From Fodinibius sp051746985 (GTDB taxonomy: Bacteria; Bacteroidota; Rhodothermia; Balneolales; Balneolaceae), in assembly GCA_051746985.1 (NCBI GenBank), contig JBNJFP010000003.1, forward strand, positions 58,952-122,951: a DNA stretch of 64,000 nt, given 5' to 3'. Position numbers and translations under genes: made by a program. The notes beneath the pieces were generated by a model, which did no database searches, was not told the origin of the DNA, and saw only the letters and a list, made by a program, of their open reading frames with translations. This document shows positions 25,737 through 34,274 of this stretch, piece by piece; within the stretch, counting starts at the first letter, position 1, and the number at the start of each line of letters is the position of its first letter.

Positions 25737-25895
25737 TTGACATACTGTTTTTGCACAGTCTCTATGGGGTGCTACGGCATTTCATGAGATAAACCCAAAC
25801 TATTCCGCGGGTTTCTTTTTGTGATCTACCCAATTTGGGAAGTGCAAAAAGTGTGCAACGGTATTTTGTTGGTGCCTTGATCGGTACTGGCAAAC
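25737..25895 (+). ncRNA. Conserved leader of RNA element B
   Basis: 159 bp, matching the leader of element A in block order and spacing: TTGACATACTG (25737-25747), TGCTACGGCA (25770-25779, again 33 bp after the first block) and GTGTGCAACGG (25851-25861). A stem pairs AAACCC with GGGTTT, and a G-U-rich stem (GTTGGTGCC with GGTACTGGC) precedes the aptamer, where element A has its own hairpin. No ORF is present. Confidence 0.6.
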
Positions 25896-25994
25896 AAGCT
25901 GACGGTTGAGGGTGTCTCTTAAGTGAGACTGAGATTATACCTCCATAACTTGACCTGGATAATTCCGGCGAAAGGAAACCGTTAGCTTTTTTTT
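25896..25994 (+). ncRNA. TPP (THI-box) aptamer B fused to an intrinsic terminator
   Basis: Core features: GAGGGTG, the P3 stem GTCTC/GAGAC, CTGAGATTATACC, then AACTTGACCTGGATAATTCC and GGCGAAAGGAA. P1 is 12 bp with one G-U: AAGCTGACGGTT (25896-25907) with AACCGTTAGCTT (25977-25988), leading into eight T. The P1 sequence differs from element A while pairing is kept. The next gene is hsp20 on the opposite strand; no + strand gene starts until 29749. Confidence 0.82.
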
Positions 25995-26134
25995 ATTTCT
26001 GATCTTTTCGGCCTACCTCTGTATGCAATATTTACGAAGTATGTTTAAACAATACGCGCTGTAAAAATTAGGAATAAAGGCTTAAATCCAGTTATTGGAT
26101 TAGAAGCATTAGAGGAAGGAGTTTTTAGCACAAT

Positions 26135-26174
26135 AAAAAAAGGGAATCACGACTTATTATTTGACGCAATTCCC
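26135..26174 (-). terminator. Terminator of the hsp20 gene
   Basis: On the minus strand GGGAATTGCG pairs with CGTGATTCCC (two G-U pairs) and is followed by TTTTTT. It lies just after the hsp20 stop. Confidence 0.75.
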
Positions 26175-26195
26175 CTGTAATTTAGAATGGTTACT

Positions 26196-26651
26196 TTAGT
26201 CGATCTTAACAGATTGCCGTTTACTTTTTTCGGCTTTTGGGATATGAACAGTCAGGACCCCGTCTTTAAATGTCGCCTTGATTTTATCTTCTTTCACACT
26301 TGCTGGAAGCGAGAATTTGCGTTCAAATGAACCGAAAGAACGTTCACGTCGAAGATATCCGTTGTGTTCTTCTTCGGTTTCGTGTTTTCGTTCTCCTTGA
26401 ATTGAGAGAATATTGTCCTGAACGTTGAGTGTAATGTCTTGTTTTGACATTCCGGGTAGGTCGACTTCGATCATATATTCGTTGTCGGTTTCCATCATGT
26501 CTGTTCGAGGTGCCCAGGATCGCAATCCCATTTCTGAATCATCAAGTCGCCAGCTGAACGGAATTAGATCATTAAAAATGCGGTCCATTTCGCGACGAAG
26601 ATTGTTAATGGGTTCCACAGAGGGGCGATCATATTTTGTTAATGGAGTCAT
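26196..26651 (-). CDS. Hsp20/alpha-crystallin small heat-shock protein
   Basis: 151 aa. N-terminal arm (1-45) with PINNLRREMDRIFNDL, alpha-crystallin domain (about 48-140) with DMMETDNEYMIEVDLPGM and the conserved FKDGVLTVHIPK, and a short C-terminal tail lacking an obvious IxI motif (ends QSVKID). An ATP-independent holdase that protects unfolding proteins in the cytoplasm. Dyad site 7 is 124 bp upstream. It has its own terminator and is convergent with RNA element B. Confidence 0.93.
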   Translation of the reverse strand: MTPLTKYDRPSVEPINNLRREMDRIFNDLIPFSWRLDDSEMGLRSWAPRTDMMETDNEYMIEVDLPGMSKQDITLNVQDNILSIQGERKHETEEEHNGYLRRERSFGSFERKFSLPASVKEDKIKATFKDGVLTVHIPKAEKSKRQSVKID

Positions 26652-26774
26652 AATTTTTGTCTCATTTATTTTATTGTTACAAATGTTTGTTAACCATCAA
26701 GAATCTAAGTGATAAAAGGTTTTATAAGTATGGTATTAGTCACCAGTTAGGCATAGTAAAAAGAAGGATTGGCC

Positions 26775-26793
26775 TTTAGGAATTCTCCCTACA
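26775..26793. promoter_or_regulatory. 19-bp dyad site 7, upstream of hsp20
   Basis: TTTAGG-AATTCTC-CCTACA, 124 bp upstream of hsp20. It lies in the loop of a larger inverted repeat (ATTGGCCT at about 26768, AGGCCAAT at about 26815) that may be the terminator of the oxidase gene. Confidence 0.5.
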
Positions 26794-26844
26794 GTACACT
26801 GCTATGAATTTTAAGAGGCCAATTTTTCCTAATAAAATATGAGG

Positions 26845-28572
26845 CTATTTCTGAATTTCTACAGGCTCCGCTTGCTGTCCATTGCCAGTATTAACCAATC
26901 CCAATTGAAACTCATCCATGGGTTTGTGGTAATCATAAGGCCCATGAACGACCACGGGGATATGATCGAAATTATGCGGTGGGGCGGGCGAAGATATTTG
27001 CCACTCTAATCCTCTGCTTCCCCAAGGGTTTGCCGGTGCCTTTTTACTATTGAATAAGGAGGCGATTAAGTAATAGATAACAAGCAACAAGCCAATGCCA
27101 AGGATGTAGGCGCCTACAGTTGAAAGCTGATGAAATCCCTGGAATTCATCTATATAATTGAAATAACGTCTTGGCATGCCGAGTATTCCCATCGCAAATT
27201 GCGGGAGAAAGGTTACGTTAAATCCAATGAATATGATAAAGCAGGCAATTTTAGCCTGTATTTCGTTAAACATTTTACCCGTCATCTTGGGCCACCAGTA
27301 ATGTAAGCCGCCTAAAAATGCCATCAACATTCCACCTACCATCGTAAAATGAAAATGGGCAACTACGTAGTAGGTATCGTGCAGATGAACATTTAATGGG
27401 ATGGTAGCAAGCGCAATTCCGGTAAACCCGCCAACCAGAAAAAGAAAGAAAAAACCAAATATATACAGCAGCGGAGATTTTAGATCAATGGAGCCTTTAT
27501 ATAGGGTGGCTGTCCAGTTAAACATTTTAATGCCTGTGGGGATGCCAACCAGAAATGTTAAGAATGAAAATACCATCCCAGCGAGAGGCGATTGACCGGA
27601 TACAAACATATGATGTCCCCATACAAGGAAACTAATAAAAGCAATGGCCAGTGATGAAAGTGCTATGGCCCAGTAGCCGAAAATATGTTTTCTTGCGAAA
27701 GTGGTAACGACTTCAGAAACAATTCCAAAACCGGGGACGATCATAATATAAACGGCGGGGTGACTGTAGAACCAGAAAAAGTGCTGGTAGAGCACGGGAT
27801 CGCCTCCGAGGGCCGGATCAAAAATACCAATTCCAAGGATTCGCTCCATGGCCACCAGCGCCAGGGTAATGGCAAGCACAGGAGTTGCTAATATCTGCAT
27901 GACACTTGTCGCATAAAGGGCCCAGCAAAATAACGGTAGTTTATCCCAGGTGAGGCCGGGCGCCCGCATTTTATGAATGGATGTAATGAAATTTACGCCC
28001 GTGAGAATAGAAGAGAACCCAATCACAAAAATACCGAAAACGACAAGGGTAACGCCCCCAGCTGTGGTTGAAGAGTAGGGCAGATAAAAAGTCCAGCCAG
28101 TATCTACTCCTCCGCCAATTATTCCAAAAAGCATAATGCCAGCACCTATTAACAAAATATAGTAACTGGCTAAGTTCAGCCGGGGAAATGCCAGATCTTT
28201 TGCTCCCAACTGGATGGGCAGGATAAAATTTCCCATCACAGTGGGTACCGAAGGAATAAGAAAGAGGAAAATCATTACGGCCCCGTGCAGGGTAAAAAGC
28301 TGGTTGTATGTGTTCGCTTCGATAAAGGTTTTGGCGGGGGTCCAAAGTTCGGTGCGAATTAGCAGCGCCAGAATGCCCCCGACGATAAAAAAGATTGTAA
28401 TAGTGACGAGGTAGAGGATGCCAATTCTTTTATGGTCTAAGGTGGTCAGCCAGGACCAGATTCCCTTTTCGGTATTTATGTAGTGCTCTTTGGGATCAGG
28501 ATCGGGTTTATATCTTTTTACGCTTACTTTTTTTGCAGGAGAAGCTGGTATAGTCCCCGTAGAATTTGTCAT
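26845..28572 (-). CDS. ctaD: Cytochrome c oxidase subunit I, aa3-type with YS motif, unlinked to other subunits
   Basis: 575 aa heme-copper oxidase core with about 12 membrane helices. Ligands visible: H96 (heme a), H271 and H320/H321 (CuB), H407 (heme a3) and H409 (heme a); the cross-linked tyrosine is Y275. The helix VI motif is Y269-S270-H271-P-A, so the D-channel Glu of classical enzymes is replaced by the YS motif of A2-type oxidases. Subunits II and III, and assembly genes, are absent from the neighbourhood, so this is a solitary copy. Dyad site 8 lies 91 bp upstream. Confidence 0.93.
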   Translation of the reverse strand: MTNSTGTIPASPAKKVSVKRYKPDPDPKEHYINTEKGIWSWLTTLDHKRIGILYLVTITIFFIVGGILALLIRTELWTPAKTFIEANTYNQLFTLHGAVMIFLFLIPSVPTVMGNFILPIQLGAKDLAFPRLNLASYYILLIGAGIMLFGIIGGGVDTGWTFYLPYSSTTAGGVTLVVFGIFVIGFSSILTGVNFITSIHKMRAPGLTWDKLPLFCWALYATSVMQILATPVLAITLALVAMERILGIGIFDPALGGDPVLYQHFFWFYSHPAVYIMIVPGFGIVSEVVTTFARKHIFGYWAIALSSLAIAFISFLVWGHHMFVSGQSPLAGMVFSFLTFLVGIPTGIKMFNWTATLYKGSIDLKSPLLYIFGFFFLFLVGGFTGIALATIPLNVHLHDTYYVVAHFHFTMVGGMLMAFLGGLHYWWPKMTGKMFNEIQAKIACFIIFIGFNVTFLPQFAMGILGMPRRYFNYIDEFQGFHQLSTVGAYILGIGLLLVIYYLIASLFNSKKAPANPWGSRGLEWQISSPAPPHNFDHIPVVVHGPYDYHKPMDEFQLGLVNTGNGQQAEPVEIQK

Positions 28573-28662
28573 TATTCCATTCGCTCTCTTTAATATTTTT
28601 ACCTATCAAGAAGAATACGCGAACTTATGGCTTAGAAGTAAAAGGACATCCCTAAAACGACA

Positions 28663-28681
28663 TGTGGTTAAATGCCTTACA
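28663..28681. promoter_or_regulatory. 19-bp dyad site 8, upstream of ctaD
   Basis: TGTGGT-TAAATGC-CTTACA, 91 bp upstream of the ctaD start codon, in the 135-bp gap to the ZIP gene. Confidence 0.45.
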
Positions 28682-28707
28682 ATTGGATTTCAGTGAGTTT
28701 TGTAGGC

Positions 28708-29451
28708 CTATTCAGCAAAAATTATTTTTATTAGCCACATAAGCACTATGCCTGCAGAAAATGATACGAAGTGAATGATGTTTACCCCTAACTTTTCGTG
28801 TTTATTTACTTCCGGAACCAGGTCCGAAGCTCCGATATACAGAAAGTTGCCTGCCGCAAATGGGATCAGAAAATCGACATTGATGTGATGGGAGATGAAA
28901 TAAGCAAGGATACCTCCACCCAGAAACGTCAGTCCGGAAATAACGTTGAACAGCAGGGCGTTGGATTTCTCCCAGCCGCCGTGTATGAGGATGGCAAAAT
29001 CACCCAACTCTTGCGGGATCTCGTGAGCCGCTGCCGCTATCCACGCCATCAACCCAAGTTGAATATCAATTAAGAATATTCCCCCGATGGCCAATCCCCC
29101 GAGAAAATTATGCAATCCGTCCCCAATCAGAATGAGGTAGGTCATAGGTTTGTGGGCATTCTTGCGATCCAGTTGGCAATGCCGCCAGTGCAGAAATTGT
29201 TCAAGGATAAAAAACAGGCCGAAGCCGATGAGTACCCACATAAAATTAGTGGTAGAATCCTCGAATTCGGTCAGGCTTGCAGGAATCATATGCAAAAAGG
29301 CTCCACCCATTAATGAGCCCGCAGCAAAAGCGACCAATGGCATTTGAATGTTGCGGAGCGTCTTATCGCTGAGAATCAATGTGATACTACCCACGAGAGC
29401 AATGGCACTCATTAGCAATCCCGTAATAATAATCCAGCCTAATGCTCCCAT
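28708..29451 (-). CDS. ZIP family divalent metal transporter
   Basis: 247 aa with about eight helices. The metal site residues of the ZIP family are present in helix 4 (GDGLHNFLGG, H114/N115) and helix 5 (AAHEIPQELGD, H143/E144). The His-rich cytoplasmic loop (HWRHCQLDRKNAH, about 88-100) is short. Imports zinc or possibly iron or manganese. Same strand as ctaD with a 135-bp gap; probably its own transcript. Dyad site 9 is 85 bp upstream of its start. Confidence 0.9.
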   Translation of the reverse strand: MGALGWIIITGLLMSAIALVGSITLILSDKTLRNIQMPLVAFAAGSLMGGAFLHMIPASLTEFEDSTTNFMWVLIGFGLFFILEQFLHWRHCQLDRKNAHKPMTYLILIGDGLHNFLGGLAIGGIFLIDIQLGLMAWIAAAAHEIPQELGDFAILIHGGWEKSNALLFNVISGLTFLGGGILAYFISHHINVDFLIPFAAGNFLYIGASDLVPEVNKHEKLGVNIIHFVSFSAGIVLMWLIKIIFAE

Positions 29452-29469
29452 GATGAAAATATTAGTTTT

Positions 29470-29673
29470 CTATTGATCTGCATCAAAGCTGCTAAAGTTG
29501 TCCTGATATAGCCATAAGTCCATACCTCTCATTGATGTAGGAGATTTTCTTAGGATAAGCTTCTCGATATCCTCCTGCTTTATCGATGAGGAAATATCTA
29601 ATTTTGTACTTAGGCTATTTTGGTGGTGTAAGCTTTTTAACCACTTTTCCGTTCTGCAGTCAGAAGAGTTCAT
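29470..29673 (-). CDS. Possible small protein, unknown
   Basis: 67 aa from the ATG at 29673 (or 74 aa from a GTG at 29694). It starts MNSSDCRTEKWLKSL and ends SFDADQ; no family is recognised and no ribosome site is visible. It contains dyad site 9, which makes it more likely that this stretch is regulatory and that the ORF is accidental. It lies 18 bp upstream of the ZIP gene on the same strand. Confidence 0.25.
   Translation of the reverse strand: MNSSDCRTEKWLKSLHHQNSLSTKLDISSSIKQEDIEKLILRKSPTSMRGMDLWLYQDNFSSFDADQ
29536..29554. promoter_or_regulatory. 19-bp dyad site 9, between the ZIP and P-type ATPase genes
   Basis: TGTAGG-AGATTTT-CTTAGG. The left half is perfect, the right half is CTTAGG instead of CTTACA. 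It lies 85 bp upstream of the ZIP gene and 195 bp upstream of the P-type ATPase. Confidence 0.4.
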
Positions 29674-29748
29674 GAGTTTATTTATTGAAGGCACTACAGA
29701 AATATTGAAATCATTGCAAGGCGTGGGATATAATTATCGGATAAGAAA

Positions 29749-32475
29749 ATGGATGTAATGTCAGCGAAAACCCAATCATCAAGCGAGATACAAAAGACGG
29801 AACGCTTATGGTACATCTTAGCTGAAGATGAAGTGTGCAAGAATTTAAAAACTTCTGCCACGAAGGGATTAAGTAAAGAGGAAGCCCAAAGGCGGTTCGT
29901 ACAATTTGGTCCGAATGAAATTGAAAAAGAGGTTGGGTTGAGTCGTTGGCAGATCCTGCTTCATCAGTTTAAGGATCCGCTGATTTATATTCTTGTCGCC
30001 GCCGCTTTTGTAACACTGATACTGCAGGACTATATCGATTCTGCCGTAATAACCGCCGTCGTATTACTGAACGCTTTAATTGGATATATCCAGGAAAACA
30101 AGGCCCAAAAGGCTATTCAATCACTTTCCAAGCTGTCGGATCCGCGTGTGAAAGTCCTTCGAGAGGGACATGAGATGGAGATCCCCAGTCGTAGTCTTGT
30201 ACCCGGTGATATTGTGCTGCTTAGCTCCGGGGCACGCGTGGCCGCCGATATGCGTCTTCTTAAAATAAAGACACTCGATGTTGATGAGTCGGCTCTTACC
30301 GGTGAGTCAACGGTGATCAGAAAGCAGGTATCCGCGTTGGAGACAGAAGGATTGGTTCCGGCCGATCAGAATAATATGGTATTTGCAGGCACCATTATTT
30401 CCCGGGGACGTGCTAAAGCGGTGGTAGTCCGCACCGGGGGATCCACCGAACTCGGAAAGATTGCGACAACGGTAAGGGATATCGGGGAAAGCAAAACGCC
30501 ACTGCAGGAAAAAGTAGATAAGCTGGGTACGTTTATCGGTTATGTCATTATGGGTTTTGCTGTCATAATTACCGCTATAGGAATTCTGTACCAGATGGAT
30601 CCGTCCGAAATTTTTATCACAGTCGTTGCTATGGCAGTCTCAGCTATCCCCGAAGGCTTGCCGGTAGTGCTCACCGTAACACTGGCTATAGGGGTGCAAA
30701 AGATGGCCAATCGACGAGCTATCATCCGTTCCTTGCCGGCGGTAGAAACACTGGGCAGTACCACGGTGATCGGATCGGACAAGACGGGCACGCTCACCAA
30801 GAACCAAATGACGGTACGACAGATATGGGCAGATAATACGCTATATCAAACTACCGAAGCGGGTTACCAACTTGAGGGATCTATTGTGATGGCTGATTCC
30901 AAGGTTTTGCCCAAGCCGAATAACGGCCTTTATAATACGCTGTTAGCAGGTACATTAGCCAACGAAGTAAACGTTGAGAGCGTGGAATCCGGAGAGCCTC
31001 AGGGAGATCCCACCGAAATAGCACTGCACGTGTCTGCCTATAAAGGAGGCATTCGGCTATCAGAAATACGACTCTCCATGCAAGAGTTAGATCAGTTGCC
31101 GTTTGAACCCGAGAGAAAGTTCATGGGCACATTGAATGATACCGGCGAACGAAAAATCATTTTTTTAAAAGGAGCGCCCGAGGTCATTCTTGATAAATGT
31201 AGTCGAATATTAGTTGAAGGAGAAGAAGCGCCTATTGATCGCGGGTTGGTTCGATCTGCTGCCACAAAAATGGCGAAAGATGGACTGCGGGTACTTGCGA
31301 TGGCATATCGTACGACAAACATCGATGATTTAGATGATCCCTCACTCTTTGCCGAGGATTTTACCTTCGCCGGATTGCAGGGCATGGAAGATCCTATTCG
31401 TCCCGAGGTAGTAGAAGCTGTTGAGAAAGTTCATCAATCAGGAATCAAAGTAATTATGATTACCGGGGACCATCTTGAAACGGCCGTTGCTATCGGACGG
31501 CAGTTGGGATTGGATGCCAATAAGGGGGCACTGGAGGGGATTTTTATTGATCAGCTTTCGGATGAGGAGCTGGACCAAAGGCTCAGGGATTGTAATATAT
31601 TTGCTAGGGTTACGCCCGAGCATAAATTTCGTATCGTAAATCGACTTAAAAGTGCCGGAGAAGTGGTGGCGGTAACCGGCGATGGCATTAATGATGCGCC
31701 GGCGTTGCAGGCGGCACATCTGGGTATTGCCATGGGGAAGAGCGGTACTGACGTCGCTCGCGAAGCATCGGATATGGTTCTTTCGGATGATAATTTTGCG
31801 ACCATAACATCGGCTATTGAGGAAGGAAGGATCGTTTTTTCAAACATCCGAAAGGTCACTTTTTTTCTTTTATCAACCGCCGTGGGTGAGCTGATCGTGA
31901 TTTTTGCGGCGGTACTGATGAATTGGCCGCTGCCGTTTATCGCGGTGCAGATACTTTGGATTAATTTGGTAACCAACGGCCTACAAGATATTGCCCTGGC
32001 TTTTGAACCGGGAGAGCCGGGCATCATCAGGCGAAAACCACGTCCACCCGATGAGGGCATTCTCACTACCCGATTGATTGAGCGGCTGGGTGGAGTCGGA
32101 ATGGTACTGGCGGCAGGAACGCTGGCCACGTTTTGGTGGACGTATAATCAGTATGATAATTTAGAAATAGCACAAACCGCAGCAATGACACAAATGGTTG
32201 TGTTTCAGTTTTTCCATGTGTTCAACTGCCGCTCTCTGGATCGAAGTATTTTCCGCATTAATTTCTTTTCAAATAAATTCCTGTTCATCAGTGTGATAGC
32301 TGCGTTGGTTGCTCATTTGGGGGTGTTGCACATTGGATTTATGCAGACCATTTTCCGAACGGTACCGCTTAGTATTGAACAGTGGCTTGGAATTGTATTA
32401 GTGGGAGTGCTGGTTGTCATCGGTGGTGAAATTGATAAAATAGTTAATATCCGCCGCAAAAATTTTATTGGGTGA
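29749..32475 (+). CDS. P-type cation-transporting ATPase (calcium-pump-like, P2 type)
   Basis: 908 aa. N-terminal cation-ATPase domain (20-90), actuator domain with LTGES (about 184-188), M4 motif AIPEGLP (about 302-308) as in calcium pumps, phosphorylation site D344 in SDKTGTLT, nucleotide domain with KGAPE, hinge TGDGINDAPAL, then a C-terminal set of six helices. Exports Ca2+ or a related cation at ATP cost. PEGL favours a SERCA/PMR1-like pump over Na/K or heavy-metal types; specificity remains inferred. Transcribed alone and divergent from the ZIP gene. Confidence 0.92.
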   Translation: MDVMSAKTQSSSEIQKTERLWYILAEDEVCKNLKTSATKGLSKEEAQRRFVQFGPNEIEKEVGLSRWQILLHQFKDPLIYILVAAAFVTLILQDYIDSAVITAVVLLNALIGYIQENKAQKAIQSLSKLSDPRVKVLREGHEMEIPSRSLVPGDIVLLSSGARVAADMRLLKIKTLDVDESALTGESTVIRKQVSALETEGLVPADQNNMVFAGTIISRGRAKAVVVRTGGSTELGKIATTVRDIGESKTPLQEKVDKLGTFIGYVIMGFAVIITAIGILYQMDPSEIFITVVAMAVSAIPEGLPVVLTVTLAIGVQKMANRRAIIRSLPAVETLGSTTVIGSDKTGTLTKNQMTVRQIWADNTLYQTTEAGYQLEGSIVMADSKVLPKPNNGLYNTLLAGTLANEVNVESVESGEPQGDPTEIALHVSAYKGGIRLSEIRLSMQELDQLPFEPERKFMGTLNDTGERKIIFLKGAPEVILDKCSRILVEGEEAPIDRGLVRSAATKMAKDGLRVLAMAYRTTNIDDLDDPSLFAEDFTFAGLQGMEDPIRPEVVEAVEKVHQSGIKVIMITGDHLETAVAIGRQLGLDANKGALEGIFIDQLSDEELDQRLRDCNIFARVTPEHKFRIVNRLKSAGEVVAVTGDGINDAPALQAAHLGIAMGKSGTDVAREASDMVLSDDNFATITSAIEEGRIVFSNIRKVTFFLLSTAVGELIVIFAAVLMNWPLPFIAVQILWINLVTNGLQDIALAFEPGEPGIIRRKPRPPDEGILTTRLIERLGGVGMVLAAGTLATFWWTYNQYDNLEIAQTAAMTQMVVFQFFHVFNCRSLDRSIFRINFFSNKFLFISVIAALVAHLGVLHIGFMQTIFRTVPLSIEQWLGIVLVGVLVVIGGEIDKIVNIRRKNFIG

Positions 32476-32519
32476 AATAACTGTATCGATAGGTTATTGA
32501 TCAATACTTAACTGTTTTT

Positions 32520-32538
32520 TGTAGGAAAAATCCCTATT
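32520..32538. promoter_or_regulatory. 19-bp dyad site 10, upstream of the flavodoxin gene
   Basis: TGTAGG-AAAAATC-CCTATT, followed by ACAA. It lies 96 bp upstream of the HemG-like gene, in the 158-bp gap after the ATPase. Confidence 0.45.
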
Positions 32539-32633
32539 ACAACTGACTCATTTGGCCTTCTGTCCTGAAGAGAACCGATTGCATAAATTTTTTCAAATAA
32601 CTTGAAAATTATCACACCACCCAACTACCTACT

Positions 32634-33194
32634 ATGAAACTGCTAATTGTTTATGGCACTACCGAGGGACAGACGCGAAAAATTTGTGAATACCTGCGAG
32701 ATAAAGCGGTGGATGACGGACATGAGGTTACCGTTCTCGATTCTACGGCCGCGGATATAGATCCGGGTGGCTTTGATGCAGTTATTATTGGAGGTTCACT
32801 GCACGCAGAAAAATATCAAACGTCAGTTTTACATTATGTCCGGGAACACCATCAGATGCTAAACAAAATGCCCACGGGCTTTTTATCGGTAAGTCTGGCA
32901 GCGATTCACGATGATCCCCAGTACCAAAAAGAGTTAGAGGAAATCACCGGAAAGTTTTTAGAAAAGACGGGATGGGACCCCATGTTTGTGGAGCAGGTGG
33001 CCGGAGCACTTCGCTATACTAAGTACAGTTTTTGGAAGAAATTCATCATGCGGATGATTGCTCAAAAAAGCGGTGGTAGTACTGATACTTCTCATGATGT
33101 GGAGTACACCGACTGGAACCAGGTGAAATGGTTTCTTGGTCAGCTGGAAAAAGAGGTTGATCGATTTAAATCCAAGGAGGTAGTTAAAAAATGA
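32634..33194 (+). CDS. Flavodoxin-domain protein, HemG-like
   Basis: 186 aa. The FMN phosphate loop VYGTTEGQTRKI (residues 6-17) and the GGSLHAEKYQTSVLHYVREH segment are the signature of the menaquinone-dependent protoporphyrinogen oxidase HemG family; F-LSVSLAAIHDDP forms the second flavin loop. It could oxidise protoporphyrinogen using the quinone pool or be a related flavodoxin of stress metabolism. No other heme genes are near. Overlaps the next gene by 4 bp (ATGA). Confidence 0.8.
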   Translation: MKLLIVYGTTEGQTRKICEYLRDKAVDDGHEVTVLDSTAADIDPGGFDAVIIGGSLHAEKYQTSVLHYVREHHQMLNKMPTGFLSVSLAAIHDDPQYQKELEEITGKFLEKTGWDPMFVEQVAGALRYTKYSFWKKFIMRMIAQKSGGSTDTSHDVEYTDWNQVKWFLGQLEKEVDRFKSKEVVKK

Positions 33195-33589
33195 CAGAGC
33201 TTGCTCAAAAATCATACATCAAGGAAATTGAACGTATAGTCGAACATCTTATGGGAGATTGGATGGCCCATAATTTTTCAGATATGGACCGTTATTTTGC
33301 CAATCATGTAGTGATGATTGAATCCGATACCCACAGGCGCATCATGGGCATTGACAATGTTTTAGAACAATATGAGCTATTCGTCGAAGATGCTGAAATA
33401 CATGAATATGACATTACAGAGCTATTGATAGATTTGGTTGAAGAAACAGCGGTAGCTTATGTTACCTATCGAATTAAATATGAAACAGATGGGACTAAGT
33501 TTGACGAGTCCAATACCGAAATCCTGGTATTCAATGAGCACAACAAAGAGTGGAAAATCGTGTGGCGGACCCAGCTTATAGGTACCTAA
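33191..33589 (+). CDS. NTF2-like/SnoaL-like small protein
   Basis: 132 aa with the NTF2-like pattern: an opening helix (ERIVEHLMGDWMAHNFSDMDRYFANHVVMIE), GIDNVLEQYELFVEDAEIHEYDITEL, and final strands AVAYVTYRIKYETDG and EHNKEWKIVWRTQ, as in DUF4440/SnoaL-type proteins. These are often ketosteroid-isomerase-like folds of unknown activity. Translationally coupled to the HemG-like flavodoxin, which suggests a joint function that the sequence does not reveal. Confidence 0.7.
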   Translation: MTELAQKSYIKEIERIVEHLMGDWMAHNFSDMDRYFANHVVMIESDTHRRIMGIDNVLEQYELFVEDAEIHEYDITELLIDLVEETAVAYVTYRIKYETDGTKFDESNTEILVFNEHNKEWKIVWRTQLIGT

Positions 33590-33735
33590 TACTACGATAA
33601 TTGTAAGAGAGAAAAACGTGTATAAAGTTGGCGCCGCTATTCTATTTGGGATGGCAGTTTTACATTGTATTCCGGCACCGGGCTGGCCTCAGTTTCATGT
33701 CATTGTATAAGGCTCGACCAGCGCACCGAAGGACC

Positions 33736-34045
33736 TGTAAAAGCCCGGGCTCAATCCTGCGCAGTGCCTGTTGTTCGATATGTACCTGTGTATATATTGT
33801 TGTTAGTTCATCGCTGTCCTTGGTAAACGGACCGACGCCCCAGTAGCTTTCCGGGAAGTAATTTGCAAAATAGTTGCCGTACAGCAGCTATTGTTCCCGG
33901 GGCAGTACAATATCAGAAAGAACGCTGGTCAATATCTGGTTTTTAGTTGTATAAATAGCGGATGTGAGCACGCTCGAAGAACGCGTTTCTGGTCCCGTTC
34001 CTTTAAATTTGAATTGTGGGACCAAAGCCCCTCCAATGCGACCAA
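33736..34045 (-). pseudogene. Remnant of a BamA/TamA-like outer-membrane protein
   Basis: No intact gene occupies 33590-34274. On the minus strand one frame reads IGGALVPQFKFKGTGPETR, then TSAIYTTKNQILTSVLSDIV, then a stop codon (33888-33890), then LLYGNYFANYFPESYWGVG and IYTQVHIEQQALRRIEPGLL. The YGNYxxxxFPExYWGVGP-type string is typical of Omp85/BamA-TamA-like surface proteins of this group. The frame is lost at both ends. The N- and C-terminal parts are missing, so it is a decayed gene fragment. The rest of the gap shows nothing else. Confidence 0.6.
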
Positions 34046-34274
34046 TCATTCAATACGCTTGCTATAAAAGGCCAACTTCGCTGACTTTTGATCAAGATTA
34101 TAATACCATCACCGGTTTCCGAGACTACATGAAAAGGGTCATCCAGCCGTGACCTTGTCACCCGGTGCCAAACAGCCTTTTACCATCCGGTAGCGTTTCT
34201 ATGAAGTGTAATACTCTGCATTATGGATACCACAGAGAGAAATTGGCACGTAAATAAAAAACACTCATTGTGCA

